Assembly: GCF_900452515.1 (NCBI RefSeq)
Contig: NZ_UGNW01000001.1
Coordinates: forward strand, 62,001 to 126,000
Source of the DNA: Legionella birminghamensis
Lineage (GTDB): Bacteria > Pseudomonadota > Gammaproteobacteria > Legionellales > Legionellaceae
Reading direction: 5' to 3'
DNA length: 64,000 bases
Below, piece after piece: positions 26,161 through 35,676 of the stretch. The notes under the pieces were generated by a model. The model saw nothing but the letters and a program-made list of their open reading frames with translations. It was not told where the DNA came from and did no database searches. The number at the start of each line of letters is the position of its first letter. Positions within the stretch are counted from its first letter, which is position 1. The position numbers and the translations under genes are program-made.

Positions 26161-29100
26161 ATGCCCAAAAAGAAAACAGCGCCTCCTTCCCGTTGGGACA
26201 GGGTATTTATAGACCGAGCCGTATTAGAGGGTTATCGGAGAGGTCCAGAGCCTGTATATAAGCTAGCGGATGCGATGCTGTCAGGGGAGTCCGTGTCGTA
26301 TGAGGAGTTTAGTGATAAGGATAATTTGGGGAGTGCGCGCTTGAGTGGTGCAGACCGTGCGCTGATAGTGAATTTTGGCAGGACGGCGATGATAGCGGGT
26401 ATAGCGGAGCATCACGCCTATGCGCAATCGCCCTTATACCATTTACGGGATGGGGTGGCGAAATACCGTGCGAAGTATGGGGCTTCAATAGAGAAGCGGA
26501 TTGCGGAGGCAATAGCCGAGGAAGAGGCGGCAGCGGCGCGGGAGGCTGCGGGAGAAAGGGTGGCTGCGGTGCGTCGGGTTACCCCCTTAAGTTGCTATAA
26601 CCAGAATTTTATTCGCTTAAACAGTGAGCAGGCCAAAGTATTGCAGGTTAATTTACCGGCTTTGGTGAGCGGTCCGCCGGGCTCCGGCAAATCCTGTGTG
26701 GCGATATCGCTGATTCAGCAGGTACTCAGCCGCTTGTCGCAGGAGCCGGACGCGAGGATTTTGTATGTGACGCAATCGCCGGAGTTAATTGAGGCGATGG
26801 AGAAGATATGGGCTGAGATATCGCTGCCGGAGGCCTTAAAGAGGCGGGTGGAGTTTAAGACGTATGAGACGGTGGTACGGGAGCAGCAGTCCGCTTATTT
26901 TGTGGGTAAGACGCCAGCAAAAGAAGCCGATTTTGAGCAGTGGCTGAAGGACTATCTCGAGACAAAGAAAACGGCGCTAAAGCCTGCGGCAGCGGCAGCC
27001 GGCACTCGTGGTAAGAAAAACAGGCCGAGTGAAGCGGAATTAGAGCTGAATCGTTATTTTGAAGAGCGCAATGAGCTGTATCAGGAGTTTCGCCTTTTAT
27101 CAGGATATAGAGAGAGTGCGGACGATTATCTGAAGCTTGGTGAGGACGCGGGTTTATATCCCCCGGCAAGCAGGCGCTGGATTTTGGAAGCTTATGATTC
27201 CTATTTGAATTATCTAAAAGACAATCACAAGTATTCGCTGGATTTTCTGCCGGTTAATGAGCAGGGCAAGTATGATTTTGTTCTAGGCGATGAGGCACAG
27301 GACTTATCGGATCTGCAGTTGCGGTTTCTAATGCAGTTGGCGAAAGACGGCCAGGTGTGCTTTTGCATGGATACGCACCAGAGCCTTTTTGACTGTAAAT
27401 CCAAGCGTCCTTTTCTGCTTGGGATGAAAGGGATGAATCATATTGAGTTGCCGCATGCCTATCGTTGCCCTGAGAACGTGGTTCATTTTGCGAACAAGGT
27501 GATAAGCATTAAGAATACGGTGGTGGGAGGCGCTGCCGATAAATGGGAAAAGCCTGAGATAAAGATGTCAGCCGAGCAGAAAAATAAAGGCATTGTCCAC
27601 TGGTTAGAGCAGACGCCGGAAGAGTTGGACAAATTAAAAAAGCTGGCCAGGCAAAGTAATTTTGCGGTTATCACCCTGCCTGAATATATTGATGAGGCTC
27701 GCCGTAAATACGGGGAGGACGTGCTCATCTTCACGCCGGAGCAAATCAAGGGACTGGAATATGAAAATGTGGTGCTGTACCGCATGCTGGATAATGCGCA
27801 TTGCCGCGATGCCAGCCGCAAGTTAGGCCAGATAGGTCCTGACGGCAAAGTGCCTGTCCACCGCTCCCGCCGCGGCTGCAGCGATGAGCGCTTTGGCCCG
27901 GCGCTGAATAAGTTTTTTACCAGCAGTACGCGTGCCACGGGAGCTTTGATTATTGACCAGGATGAAGGCCATCCCTTAACCTGGCTGTGTAAAGCGTTAA
28001 AGGAGGGCATTAATACGCCCAAGTCTGCTTTTTTAAGGGAGCTATTATCCGAGCAGACTGCGGAAGAACAGTTGGCGGGTTGGGAGCTTGAAGTTTGCCG
28101 CTTGTATCGGGAGGGTAAAAAGGAATGGTCGCAGCATGCGTTTCACCGCTGGATTGAAGGCAAATTGCCCTACGCCGATTATGAAAGCTTTTTGCTGGCG
28201 CATGAGCTGATTAAAAAGGAAATGCCGCTGGCAGAAGAGAAACAGGATGCAGAAGTTGCTATAGAGATCAAGCAGCCAGCAGTCCAAACCCCGGAGCCTC
28301 AGGCAGCTTCCCCTGCGCCTGCCGAAGAAGAGGCAGCGGGCAGCAGGCGAAACCGCAGAAAGAAAGCGAAAAAAAGGGCGAGCCAGTCTGCCCAGAAAGC
28401 GCAGCCCTCAACAACAGCCAGTCTGTCGCTTAAACCGTCTGCCAATAGCGTCGATTTAAATCATTTCGTACCCTTAAGTAAAATAGGCCGATCCCATAAG
28501 TTTTGGCGTACAGCAGAATGCAGTGAGTTTACCTTTGTAAATCCTGAGTCTATAGAAAAACAGCCCTGCCCGGATGAAGCGCAGGTATCGAGCCCATCGA
28601 AACCTCCCGTAATGTCCAGTGTTTCTACGAATGTCCCTACAGCGGCCGAAAAAGAAAAAAGATTTCTCGATATTCTTTTTCGAAATTGCTCCGCGAAAGA
28701 CTTTGATAAAGTATTTTCCTATAAGCCGGAAACTGTTTTTAAATGGCTGGTTCTTACTGAAACGGGGAATGCAGACTGTTTTTTGACCCGGCTTAAAAAA
28801 GATCCGAATAAGTGGACGATCTTTCGCGCTTATTTATTAGAACACTCCAAAAATTTTAAACAATGGTTTCCCCTGCAAAAATTATTTGAAGCTGCACCGG
28901 ATTGCGCCAAAAGCCGTTTTGAAATATTGGCCCGCAAACCGGCAGGACTGGAGATCCTTGATTTAATTTTTGCTGAAATTATTGATGAAAATTTTTGTAC
29001 TGAACTAAATGCGCGCATATGCGAGGTATTTTTTGCCAAGCCGGGTCAATTTAACTGGGATAAGTTAACTGCAGAAAATCACTGCCTTATGCATTTAATA

Positions 29101-29610
29101 AGCAGCTCAGAAGGTCTAGTTCTTTTTCAGAAAATTGTGGAATGCCGTTTTACACCGGGTTTGAAAATACAGGATGAAGAGGGAAATACTTTTCTGCATT
29201 GGGCTATCAACAAGAAGCGAGCGGATTTAGTGCTCATCATTATGAATACCAGGGTAGCCGGTTTAAGGGGGGGAGACCGTACAGTAAAAGGGACAAATAT
29301 GGATATTATTTTTAATATCCAGAATAAGGATGGCCTGATCCCGCTCGCTTTAGCTAAAAAGGTTAAAGAAGCTATAAAAACTGAGGGGAACAATGACACT
29401 GAAATAGTAAGTCTTGAGGCCATCATTTCCTTGTTAGAAAAACAATCAATTATAGCAAGGGACAGATTAAGAGGCGGGCCAAAAACGATACCCTACCCTA
29501 ATCCCTATACTAGATCATCCAGTGTATTTTTTGCACCTCCAACTGGTTTAAGCTCGAAGGACGTAGAAGCGATGTTAGCGAATGAAATTGAAAAATTTGA
29601 GTTTCAATAA
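26161..29610 (+). CDS. SF1 helicase-like protein with ankyrin-like C-terminus, copy 1
   Basis: 1149 residues. About 130 leading residues precede a UvrD/SF1-type ATPase: Walker A SGPPGSGKSC near residue 170, Walker B with the DEAQD box near 376, FCMDTHQSLFD, HAYRCPENVVHFANK, and SSTRAT near 590 in the place of motif VI (usually TRAR/K). A Lys/Arg-rich, Ala-rich linker (about 700-760) leads to a variable C-terminus with one copy of a helical module (about 853-1030) that ends in an ankyrin-like repeat, EEGNTFLHWAINKKRADLVLIIM. The last residues (ANEIEKFEFQ) are Glu-rich. Residues 1 to about 697 are nearly identical to the gene at 30016. No signal peptide. It might act on nucleic acid in the host or the bacterium; function unknown. 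Confidence 0.75.
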   Translation: MPKKKTAPPSRWDRVFIDRAVLEGYRRGPEPVYKLADAMLSGESVSYEEFSDKDNLGSARLSGADRALIVNFGRTAMIAGIAEHHAYAQSPLYHLRDGVAKYRAKYGASIEKRIAEAIAEEEAAAAREAAGERVAAVRRVTPLSCYNQNFIRLNSEQAKVLQVNLPALVSGPPGSGKSCVAISLIQQVLSRLSQEPDARILYVTQSPELIEAMEKIWAEISLPEALKRRVEFKTYETVVREQQSAYFVGKTPAKEADFEQWLKDYLETKKTALKPAAAAAGTRGKKNRPSEAELELNRYFEERNELYQEFRLLSGYRESADDYLKLGEDAGLYPPASRRWILEAYDSYLNYLKDNHKYSLDFLPVNEQGKYDFVLGDEAQDLSDLQLRFLMQLAKDGQVCFCMDTHQSLFDCKSKRPFLLGMKGMNHIELPHAYRCPENVVHFANKVISIKNTVVGGAADKWEKPEIKMSAEQKNKGIVHWLEQTPEELDKLKKLARQSNFAVITLPEYIDEARRKYGEDVLIFTPEQIKGLEYENVVLYRMLDNAHCRDASRKLGQIGPDGKVPVHRSRRGCSDERFGPALNKFFTSSTRATGALIIDQDEGHPLTWLCKALKEGINTPKSAFLRELLSEQTAEEQLAGWELEVCRLYREGKKEWSQHAFHRWIEGKLPYADYESFLLAHELIKKEMPLAEEKQDAEVAIEIKQPAVQTPEPQAASPAPAEEEAAGSRRNRRKKAKKRASQSAQKAQPSTTASLSLKPSANSVDLNHFVPLSKIGRSHKFWRTAECSEFTFVNPESIEKQPCPDEAQVSSPSKPPVMSSVSTNVPTAAEKEKRFLDILFRNCSAKDFDKVFSYKPETVFKWLVLTETGNADCFLTRLKKDPNKWTIFRAYLLEHSKNFKQWFPLQKLFEAAPDCAKSRFEILARKPAGLEILDLIFAEIIDENFCTELNARICEVFFAKPGQFNWDKLTAENHCLMHLISSSEGLVLFQKIVECRFTPGLKIQDEEGNTFLHWAINKKRADLVLIIMNTRVAGLRGGDRTVKGTNMDIIFNIQNKDGLIPLALAKKVKEAIKTEGNNDTEIVSLEAIISLLEKQSIIARDRLRGGPKTIPYPNPYTRSSSVFFAPPTGLSSKDVEAMLANEIEKFEFQ

Positions 29611-29706
29611 GCGATTCCCTGCAGAATGATGGATTCCCTCCTGCCCGGCGATGCGCCTCCGAACTCCCGAGCGAAGACCCTTCGAATCCCCGCGCGAAGA
29701 CCCATC

Positions 29707-29858
29707 CGAATCCCCGCGGCTGCGACCGCGGGGCCCAATGAGTCTAATTCAGAGCCCCAATTTACTAAGCCGTTCATCTTTACTGTGGCAGGATTGTGGT
29801 TTTTCTGAGCACTTTTTTGAGCGACCATGGGCCCCGCGGTCGCAGCCGCGGGGATTCG
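29707..29858. repeat. Composite palindromic element, copy C (short, diverged core)
   Basis: 152 bases. The GC hairpin arms are intact, but the centre is about 40 bases shorter and aligns with the other copies only near the right arm (GATTGTGG..TTTTTCTGAGC). Partial arm units (CGAAGACCCTTCGAATCCCCG) are strung out to its left from about 29655. With the promoter at 29950 it fills the 405-base gap between the duplicated helicase genes; no gene is seen there. Confidence 0.78.
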
Positions 29859-29949
29859 AAGGGTCGATGCTGTGGGATTCGAAGGTCTGCGCGCGGGATC
29901 CATATGGGATGTGGTGACTAAACATCGAAAATTGCGACGGCTTCTTTGT

Positions 29950-29978
29950 TTGATTAAACGTAGCTCTGTATGTATAAT
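29950..29978 (+). promoter_or_regulatory. Promoter of helicase/ankyrin gene 2
   Basis: TTGATT (29950-29955), 17 bases, TATAAT (29973-29978), giving a leader of about 30 bases before the ATG at 30016. It shares TGTATAATAT with the promoter of copy 1, and CAGGTT.ACCCATGCC is common to both starts, so the duplication included at least part of the leader. Confidence 0.55.
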
Positions 29979-30015
29979 ATTCCGCCATTGCAGTCGGATT
30001 TATTCAGGTTAACCC

Positions 30016-33000
30016 ATGCCAAAAAAGAAAACAGCACCTTCTTCCCGTTGGGACAGGGTATTTATAGACCGAGCCGTATTAGAGGGTTATGGGAGAGGTC
30101 CAGAGCCTGTATATAAGCTAGCGGATGCGATGCTGTCAGGGGAGTCCGTGTCGTATGAGGAGTTTAGTGATAAGGATAATTTGGGGAGTGCGCGCTTGAG
30201 TGGTGCAGACCGTGCGCTGATAGTGAATTTTGGCAGGACGGCGATGATAGCGGGTATAGCGGAGCATCACGCCTATGCGCAATCGCCCTTATACCATTTA
30301 CGGGATGGGGTGGCGAAATACCGTGCGAAGTATGGGGCTTCGATAGAGAAGCGGATTGCGGAGGCAATAGCCGAGGAAGAGGCGGCAGCGGCGCGGGAGG
30401 CAGCGGGTGAAAGGGCGGCAGCGGTGCATCGGGTTACCCCCTTAAGTTGCTATAACCAGAATTTTATTCGCTTAAACAGTGAGCAGGCCAAAGTATTGCA
30501 GGTTAATTTACCGGCTTTGGTGAGCGGTCCGCCGGGCTCCGGCAAATCCTGTGTGGCGATATCGCTGATTCAGCAGGTACTCAGCCGCTTGTCGCAGGAG
30601 CCGGACGCGAGGATTTTGTATGTGACGCAATCGCCGGAGTTAATTGAGGCGATGGAGAAGATATGGGCTGAGATATCGCTGCCGGAGGCCTTAAAGAGGC
30701 GGGTGGAGTTTAAGACGTATGAAACGGTTGCACGGGAGCAGCAGTCCGCTTATTTTGTGGGTAAGACGCCAGCAAAAGAAGCGGATTTTGAGCAGTGGCT
30801 GAAGGGGTATCTTGATGCCAAGAAAACGGCGCTAAAGCCTGCGGCAGCGGCAGCCGGCACTCGTGGTAAGAAAAACAGGCCGAGTGAAGCGGAATTAGAG
30901 CTGAATCATTATTTTGAGGAGCGCAATGAGCTGTATCAGGAGTTTCGCCTTTTATCAGGATATAGAGAGAGTGCGGACGATTATCTGAAGCTTGGTGAGG
31001 ACGCGGGTTTATATCCCCCGGCAAGCAGGCGCTGGATTTTGGAAGCTTATGATTCCTATTTGAATTATCTAAAAGACAATCACAAGTATTCGCTGGATTT
31101 TCTGCCGGTTAATGAGCAGGGCAAGTATGATTTTGTTCTAGGCGATGAGGCACAGGACTTATCGGATCTGCAGTTGCGGTTTCTAATGCAGTTGGCGAAA
31201 GACGGCCAGGTGTGCTTTTGCATGGATACGCACCAGAGCCTTTTTGACTGTAAATCCAAGCGTCCTTTTCTGCTTGGGATGAAAGGGATGAATCATATTG
31301 AGTTGCCGCATGCCTATCGTTGCCCTGAGAACGTGGTTCATTTTGCGAACAAGGTGATAAGCATTAAGAATACGGTGGTGGGAGGCGCTGCCGATAAATG
31401 GGAAAAGCCTGAGATAAAGATGTCAGCCGAGCAGAAAAATAAAGGCATTGTCCACTGGTTAGAGCAGACGCCGGAAGAGTTGGACAAATTAAAAAAGCTG
31501 GCCAGGCAAAGTAATTTTGCGGTTATCACCCTGCCTGAATATATTGATGAGGCTCGCCGTAAATACGGGGAGGGCGTGCTCATCTTCACGCCGGAGCAAA
31601 TCAAGGGACTGGAATATGAAAATGTGGTGCTGTACCGCATGCTGGATAATGCGCATTGCCGTGATGCCAGCCGCAAGTTAGGCCAGATAGGTCCTGACGG
31701 CAAAGTGCCTGTCCACCGCTCCCGTCGCGGCTGCAGCGATGAGCGCTTTGGCCCGGCGCTGAATAAGTTTTTTACCAGCAGTACGCGTGCCACGGGAGCT
31801 TTGATTATTGACCAGGATGAAGGCCATCCCTTAACCTGGCTGTGTAAAGCGTTAAAGGAGGGCATTAATACGCCCAAGTCTGCTTTTTTAAGGGAGCTAT
31901 TATCCGAGCAGACTGCGGAAGAACAGTTGGCGGGTTGGGAGCTTGAAGTTTGCCGCTTGTATCGGGAGGGTAAAAAGGAATGGTCGCAGCATGCGTTTCA
32001 CCGCTGGATTGAAGGCAAATTGCCCTACGCCGATTATGAAAGCTTTTTGCTGGCGCATGAGCTGATTAAAAAGGAAATGCCGCTGGCAGAAGAGAAACAA
32101 GAGAAGGAAGCAACTCCAGAGATCGAACCGCCAGCAGGAGAAGCCACTGAGCCTCAGGCAGCTTTGCCTGAGCCAGCCAAAGAAGAGGCAGCGGGCAGCA
32201 GGCGAAACCGAAAAAAGAAAGCGAAGAGGAAGGCCAGCCAGTCTGCCCAGAAAGCGCAGCTCTCAATAACAGCCAGTCTGTCGCTTAAACCGCCACAAAC
32301 TATGGATCAGACAAGCCCTTTCCCATCGAGTAATGCCTTGGTTCGATCGCCGGCTACATTCTTTGCCAATAGAGGGGTTAAAAGAAACTTAGGCCTTCCT
32401 GGCACTGTAGCCGATTTAGAGGCAAGTCTGAATACAGTGAAACTAAGCAAAATCGCAACAAGCGGCGAATTAGTAAAAACCTGTGATGCCATAATTGCTC
32501 AGGGCACCGACCTGGAAAAGAAATGGGCCGAAATACAAAAAGAAAAAGAGCAAGCTAAAACTGCATTATTACCCGGCGATTTAAAAGTTCAGCGCTTTCT
32601 CAATGAATTATTCAATAATTTTTCCAAGCAATATTTGGATAAGATTTTCAAAAGAGTTCCCCCATACAAGCCCGAAACCATTTTAAAATGGTTCGTTCTT
32701 ACAGAGAACCAGGGCTATGATTGCTTCCTAAGCCGATTAAAATTCGATAAAGGAAATTTAAAACCGAATGAAGACAAGTGGTTGGCATTGCAGCACTATG
32801 AAGGTTTAAATAGCTATTTCTCTTTGCAAGAGCTAACTCGGACAGAACCTGCTTCTGGAAAAACTTATTTTGAAATCCTCTGCCGCAAACAATGCGGGCT
32901 TAATTTCCTTAATTCAATCTGGGCTTCCATGTCAATCCCGGAAACGGTGCACTCTGGCGCGCTTGCGCAGTTATGGACAACTTTTTATGCCGCCTCTTCT

Positions 33001-34464
33001 ACAAATGCATGGGATGATCTGGACGACAAAGAAAATTTATTAATTTATCTGATTAATTACCCCGGAGGCCTCGCTGTATTTGAAACACTTTTCAGTAGTT
33101 CCTTATTCGCAACACTACGCTGGATGGATAAAGAGAAAAATACTCTATTGCATTGGGCAGTTAGTGATCAACGGAAAGATCTGGTTAAAAGTATCATGAG
33201 GGCGAGGGCAGCGGCTTTAGGAGGCGGATACCTGAAGCCGGAATTTGATGTGCTGGGTATCAAAAACAGCCAGAACTTAACCGCGTTTGAACTAGCGAAA
33301 AAGAATAATTCGAGCAAAATAATCGATGCTTTGAATCCTTCCAACTATGAGAAATCCTCAGGCACTAATACGCCCCCATTTCATGATGAAGAGTATATAA
33401 CAGTGGCCATACAGGAGATAGCAAAGACTAGAGGTTCAATCCAGATTCCTGCGATTAAGAAAATTGTAAATGAGACAAATGCGCTTCGGCATGATCAGAA
33501 AGTATGCCGGGATAAGTTATCATTGAACCCTCGAAATAAGGAATTGAGGAAAAAACTAAAACTTGTTGAAACAGTTATAGACGAGAGAATGAGCCAGCAT
33601 AACGAGTTGGAAAGGGAAATCAGAGTTAATGCCTTATTCCAATTAACGAAAGCGAATCTTGGCTCAAAAGCGATGTATGAACAACTCGACCTGCTAGTGG
33701 TTGGCACACCTCCTGATTTATTGTTCACCTGTCTGACTGCTAGTATCACCCCCAAGCTTCCTCCGTTACTCTATTGTCTGTTTACTACCAGTCTTTGGTC
33801 TGACGACAGAGAAGGCCCTTGGGGATCCTTTCTTAAATATATGGAAGATAATCCAGTACTGGTTAACTTTAATTTTTCTTTAAAGCAATTATTCAAAGTA
33901 GACAAAAACAGCGTTAAAAGCCGCTTTGAAACACTGGTCCGCAGCAGGGAAGGCCTTGTTTTCCTGCACGCTATTTTCAAAATGCTGTCTATATCAGACA
34001 CAGTAGGAGAAGAGTTACACGCCGGCATTATCACTCATTTATACCCTGATATTACAGCCAGACCGTGGGGTGACTTGAGCGAAGCGGATACCTTGCTCAT
34101 TTATTTGATAAATCGCAGTGAAGGGCGGGAAATCCTTGCAAAATTTCCTCCGAATATGTTTTTCAATATGATTGCGCAACAGGATGCACAGTGGAACAGT
34201 TTTCTGCACTGGGCGGTTATCAGTCAGCGCGCTGATTTAATATCAATGGTGCTCAAACTTGAGCAGCGGCTTTCCGATAAAACCGCCTTGCCACGGTATC
34301 TGGGCTTAAAAAATGAAGCGGGTCAGACTGCCCTTGATATCGCTAAAGAAAATAATTTTAAGCTAGGGATTGATTTACTGAGCGTAAAGGCGAATGAGAT
34401 TTCGAAACACAAAGCCGCTGAAACATCCTTTGAGAATTTGCCTGTTTCTGTAAACCCCTTCTAG
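30016..34464 (+). CDS. SF1 helicase-like protein with ankyrin-like C-terminus, copy 2
   Basis: 1482 residues. The first 697 residues repeat copy 1 with only about ten substitutions (for example RV to RA and KDYLETKK to KGYLDAKK), including every ATPase motif. After codon ~697 the two genes part. Copy 2 has a different linker and two units of the helical module: unit 1 about 883-1065 ending KEKNTLLHWAVSDQRKDLV, unit 2 about 1230-1420 ending QWNSFLHWAVISQRADLI. Each is followed by a short block with LGLKNEAGQTALDIAK-type ankyrin character. A coiled, charged stretch (about 1130-1210) separates them. No signal peptide or membrane segment. Probably a translocated or intracellular regulatory protein; the role is unknown. 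Confidence 0.75.
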   Translation: MPKKKTAPSSRWDRVFIDRAVLEGYGRGPEPVYKLADAMLSGESVSYEEFSDKDNLGSARLSGADRALIVNFGRTAMIAGIAEHHAYAQSPLYHLRDGVAKYRAKYGASIEKRIAEAIAEEEAAAAREAAGERAAAVHRVTPLSCYNQNFIRLNSEQAKVLQVNLPALVSGPPGSGKSCVAISLIQQVLSRLSQEPDARILYVTQSPELIEAMEKIWAEISLPEALKRRVEFKTYETVAREQQSAYFVGKTPAKEADFEQWLKGYLDAKKTALKPAAAAAGTRGKKNRPSEAELELNHYFEERNELYQEFRLLSGYRESADDYLKLGEDAGLYPPASRRWILEAYDSYLNYLKDNHKYSLDFLPVNEQGKYDFVLGDEAQDLSDLQLRFLMQLAKDGQVCFCMDTHQSLFDCKSKRPFLLGMKGMNHIELPHAYRCPENVVHFANKVISIKNTVVGGAADKWEKPEIKMSAEQKNKGIVHWLEQTPEELDKLKKLARQSNFAVITLPEYIDEARRKYGEGVLIFTPEQIKGLEYENVVLYRMLDNAHCRDASRKLGQIGPDGKVPVHRSRRGCSDERFGPALNKFFTSSTRATGALIIDQDEGHPLTWLCKALKEGINTPKSAFLRELLSEQTAEEQLAGWELEVCRLYREGKKEWSQHAFHRWIEGKLPYADYESFLLAHELIKKEMPLAEEKQEKEATPEIEPPAGEATEPQAALPEPAKEEAAGSRRNRKKKAKRKASQSAQKAQLSITASLSLKPPQTMDQTSPFPSSNALVRSPATFFANRGVKRNLGLPGTVADLEASLNTVKLSKIATSGELVKTCDAIIAQGTDLEKKWAEIQKEKEQAKTALLPGDLKVQRFLNELFNNFSKQYLDKIFKRVPPYKPETILKWFVLTENQGYDCFLSRLKFDKGNLKPNEDKWLALQHYEGLNSYFSLQELTRTEPASGKTYFEILCRKQCGLNFLNSIWASMSIPETVHSGALAQLWTTFYAASSTNAWDDLDDKENLLIYLINYPGGLAVFETLFSSSLFATLRWMDKEKNTLLHWAVSDQRKDLVKSIMRARAAALGGGYLKPEFDVLGIKNSQNLTAFELAKKNNSSKIIDALNPSNYEKSSGTNTPPFHDEEYITVAIQEIAKTRGSIQIPAIKKIVNETNALRHDQKVCRDKLSLNPRNKELRKKLKLVETVIDERMSQHNELEREIRVNALFQLTKANLGSKAMYEQLDLLVVGTPPDLLFTCLTASITPKLPPLLYCLFTTSLWSDDREGPWGSFLKYMEDNPVLVNFNFSLKQLFKVDKNSVKSRFETLVRSREGLVFLHAIFKMLSISDTVGEELHAGIITHLYPDITARPWGDLSEADTLLIYLINRSEGREILAKFPPNMFFNMIAQQDAQWNSFLHWAVISQRADLISMVLKLEQRLSDKTALPRYLGLKNEAGQTALDIAKENNFKLGIDLLSVKANEISKHKAAETSFENLPVSVNPF

Positions 34465-34497
34465 ACTTTAAATTCAAGGATAGAAAAAGGGGCGGCT

Positions 34498-35463
34498 ATG
34501 AAGCTTAGTGATGCAGAGAAAATAGTGTTGATTCAGCAGTTGCAGGCAATAAGGGATCTGACGGGTAAAACAGCATCAGAACAATTGCCTGCTGAACAGC
34601 GGGGCTTGACAAACCGTGCAGCGAATGAGACTAGTCCGCATGCCCATACGGTGAACCAACTGGCGGCTGCCCAGGAACTTTTGAAAGAGCCGGCAAAACC
34701 CCACAGCCTCTCATTTTTGTCCTCGGCCTCTTCTACACTGTCTGATGTATTTAACCTTATTAAAGACGGTATTAATGGAAAAATGAATGCCTATCTGCAG
34801 GAGTTGCTTTCCAATGCGGAAATTATGGCAGCAGTAAAAAATAAAGACGTTAAAGATCCCAATAGCCGTAAAGTACTGGAAATTAATATTACCATCGCAT
34901 CCACAATGATTGATAAATATGCGGGCTTGCTTGAAATGCTGCTTAGCCAAAAAAGCCTTTCTTCCCCGCAGCAGCAGTTGATTAAAGACGCGCATCAATC
35001 CATTAACCGCTCAGCAGAACGGTTAAAGCGAGTAAATCTTTTACGCGGCCTGAATAGCCTTGATGATTTTGCTGATGTTTACCTGTTTGAGCATCATAAA
35101 AGCAATTGCTGTTTTAGCTGGTTTTCTTCAACGCCAACTAAGGCCTACCAGAATCTTCTCCTTTGGTTTGAAGATTTAACCCAGGAGGCGTTTTCTACTA
35201 AAGAATTGTTAGGTGCCGTATATGCCATACGCAGCCAGATTGGAAAACTGAGGGATGAAGAAGAGCGAGCAGCTATTCGCGATGGCCTGGATAAAATCCT
35301 CAAGGACAATGCCTGCCCCGCATTCAGCATCGATGCTGCGAAGGGTGAACTCAGGGAATATATCGAAGCGTTTAACGGGCGGATGAAAGAGTTAAAGATT
35401 CGGTGGCCGGCGCCTTTTGCGGAAGAAGAAGCACCTGCTTTTCTGCTTGAGCAGCGCGCCTGA
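34498..35463 (+). CDS. Orphan alpha-helical protein, candidate Dot/Icm substrate
   Basis: 321 residues starting 33 bases after the stop of helicase copy 2 and probably co-transcribed with it (ribosome site AAAGGGG). Predicted mostly helical, with no recognised domain, signal peptide or membrane segment. It carries a CCF pair near the middle (KSNCCFSWFSS). The C-terminus, PFAEEEAPAFLLEQRA, has three consecutive glutamates at -13 to -11 followed by small and hydrophobic residues, the E-block pattern described for Dot/Icm substrates. That, the lack of homologues I can name and the neighbours suggest an effector; this is inference. Confidence 0.6.
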   Translation: MKLSDAEKIVLIQQLQAIRDLTGKTASEQLPAEQRGLTNRAANETSPHAHTVNQLAAAQELLKEPAKPHSLSFLSSASSTLSDVFNLIKDGINGKMNAYLQELLSNAEIMAAVKNKDVKDPNSRKVLEINITIASTMIDKYAGLLEMLLSQKSLSSPQQQLIKDAHQSINRSAERLKRVNLLRGLNSLDDFADVYLFEHHKSNCCFSWFSSTPTKAYQNLLLWFEDLTQEAFSTKELLGAVYAIRSQIGKLRDEEERAAIRDGLDKILKDNACPAFSIDAAKGELREYIEAFNGRMKELKIRWPAPFAEEEAPAFLLEQRA

Positions 35464-35489
35464 GTTGTTTATCCATTCTTGGGCAAGGG

Positions 35490-35609
35490 CACTCGAGTTA
35501 CTGTAGCGAAGCCCGCTCGAGATACTGTAGCGAAGCCCACTCGAGATACTGTGGCGAAGCCCACTCGAGATACTGTGGCGAAGCCCACTCGAGATACTGT
35601 GGCGAAGCC
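35490..35609. repeat. Tandem array, five 24-base units
   Basis: Five head-to-tail units of 24 bases (CACTCGAGATACTGTGGCGAAGCC type); the last three are identical, the first two have one to three changes. The unit resembles the start of a palindromic arm (CTCGAATTCCCGCGGCGAAGACC), and a real arm follows directly at 35610. It opens the 480-base gap between the orphan gene and cbpM. Confidence 0.85.
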
Positions 35610-35676
35610 CACTCGAATTCCCGCGGCGAAGACCGCGGGACCCACAACCTGGCTCATTCCTGGCCCCGCGGTCGCC

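Noticed and set aside
27483-28022. 179-codon antisense frame conserved in both helicase genes (also at 31338-31877)
   Set aside because: Its conservation follows from the near-identical coding strand; Ser/Pro-rich shadow composition with no start signals.
26161-35463. Helicase genes as a phage-defence island
   Set aside because: No defence partner genes (nuclease, methylase, TIR, reverse transcriptase), no integrase, and ankyrin tails with a Glu-rich terminus point more to effectors; not excluded, but unsupported.
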